This document shows positions 5,843 to 5,950 of a stretch of DNA of 5,950 bases, in pieces. Numbering within the stretch: the stretch's first letter is position 1; each line of letters begins with the position of its first letter. The DNA is from Coriobacteriales bacterium. Its GTDB lineage: Bacteria > Actinomycetota > Coriobacteriia > Coriobacteriales > UBA8131. The position numbers and the translations under genes are program-made. Under the pieces are notes generated by a model. It made no database searches. It worked only from the letters and a program-made list of their open reading frames with translations, and was not told the origin of the DNA. The stretch is taken from assembly GCA_031286245.1 (NCBI GenBank), contig JAITUO010000066.1:1-5950 (forward strand), read 5' to 3'.

Positions 5843-5848
5843 AGGAGG
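5843..5848 (+). promoter_or_regulatory. Ribosome binding site of the partial gene at the right edge
   Basis: AGGAGG is a full-consensus Shine-Dalgarno core, 9 nt before the ATG at 5858. It is the main evidence that a real gene begins here. Confidence 0.75.
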
Positions 5849-5857
5849 ACTGGTGTT

Positions 5858-5950
5858 ATGGCAAAAACTAGTAACAATCACACTAAACCAAGACTCAGGC
5901 TGTTTTTTCTACCATGGTTGGCATTAGTGCTATTAATTAGCTTGATTCCA
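5858..5950 (+). CDS. Start of a membrane or exported protein gene (partial)
   Basis: Only the first 31 codons are in the window; the frame is open to the edge. The N-terminus MAKTSNNHTKPRLRL carries several Lys/Arg, followed by a hydrophobic run FFLPWLALVLLISLIP. This is a signal-anchor or signal-peptide layout with the N-terminus inside, so the product is probably a membrane-anchored or exported protein. No cleavage site or lipobox is visible in the part present, and no family can be named. The full-consensus ribosome binding site supports the start. It is transcribed away from cysK. Confidence 0.7.
   Translation, partial: MAKTSNNHTKPRLRLFFLPWLALVLLISLIP

Larger units (their letters stand above)
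5455..5857. other. Divergent intergenic region upstream of cysK and the next gene
   Basis: This 403-bp region separates two divergently transcribed genes and should hold both promoters. It contains a very G-rich block (5531-5590), a possible short upstream ORF on the minus strand (5506-5676) with a hairpin over its start, and an AT-rich part from about 5700 to 5835. No T-box (no AGGGTGGNACCGCG-type sequence) or other known riboswitch was recognised, and no confident promoter pair was found on either strand. Confidence 0.6.

Noticed and set aside
5455..5857. T-box or SAM riboswitch upstream of cysK
   Set aside because: No T-box antiterminator motif and no intrinsic terminator were found on the minus strand of the leader.

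Overview
The window looks like ordinary bacterial chromosome of moderate GC (upper 40s percent by eye, not counted). A low-to-moderate GC Gram-positive anaerobe, probably Bacillota, is the best guess. Three things point that way: the CtpE-like P-type ATPase has a Bacillota-style core, there is a stand-alone corrinoid-methyltransferase-like UroD-family protein, and the Shine-Dalgarno sites are strong. No ribosomal RNA, tRNA, CRISPR array, transposase or phage gene is visible, so the taxonomic guess stays weak.

Layout. Positions 1-585 hold no intact gene. They contain two long imperfect hairpins (9-110 and 301-412), each followed by a diverged copy of the same ~80-bp segment (160-239 and 496-575). 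That segment reads as the C-terminal end of a protein in the same frame in both copies, so the region looks like a twice-repeated remnant of a gene 3' end plus a palindromic element. The second tail ends 3 bp from the convergent stop of the ATPase gene. Positions 586-3114 (minus) encode an 842-residue CtpE-like cation-transporting P-type ATPase, with an unusual N-terminal pentapeptide-repeat extension encoded by a 15-bp minisatellite. A 202-bp divergent intergenic region with a plausible promoter and small hairpins leads to 3317-4360 (plus), a UroD/MtaA-family protein closed by a clear intrinsic terminator (4417-4457). Positions 4528-5454 (minus) encode a canonical O-acetylserine sulfhydrylase (cysteine synthase). 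Its 403-bp upstream region contains an 85% GC, G-rich block and a possible short proline-rich upstream ORF. At 5858 a new plus-strand gene starts with a basic, then hydrophobic N-terminus and runs off the window.

The three full genes do not form an operon and no shared pathway is evident. They look like independent transcription units: ion transport, a methyltransferase-like enzyme, and cysteine biosynthesis. I see no convincing new multi-gene system. The most unusual material is the repeated hairpin-plus-tail module at the left edge, the repeat-encoded extension and altered M4 motif of the ATPase, the missing third zinc-ligand cysteine in the UroD-family protein, and the leader of cysK.
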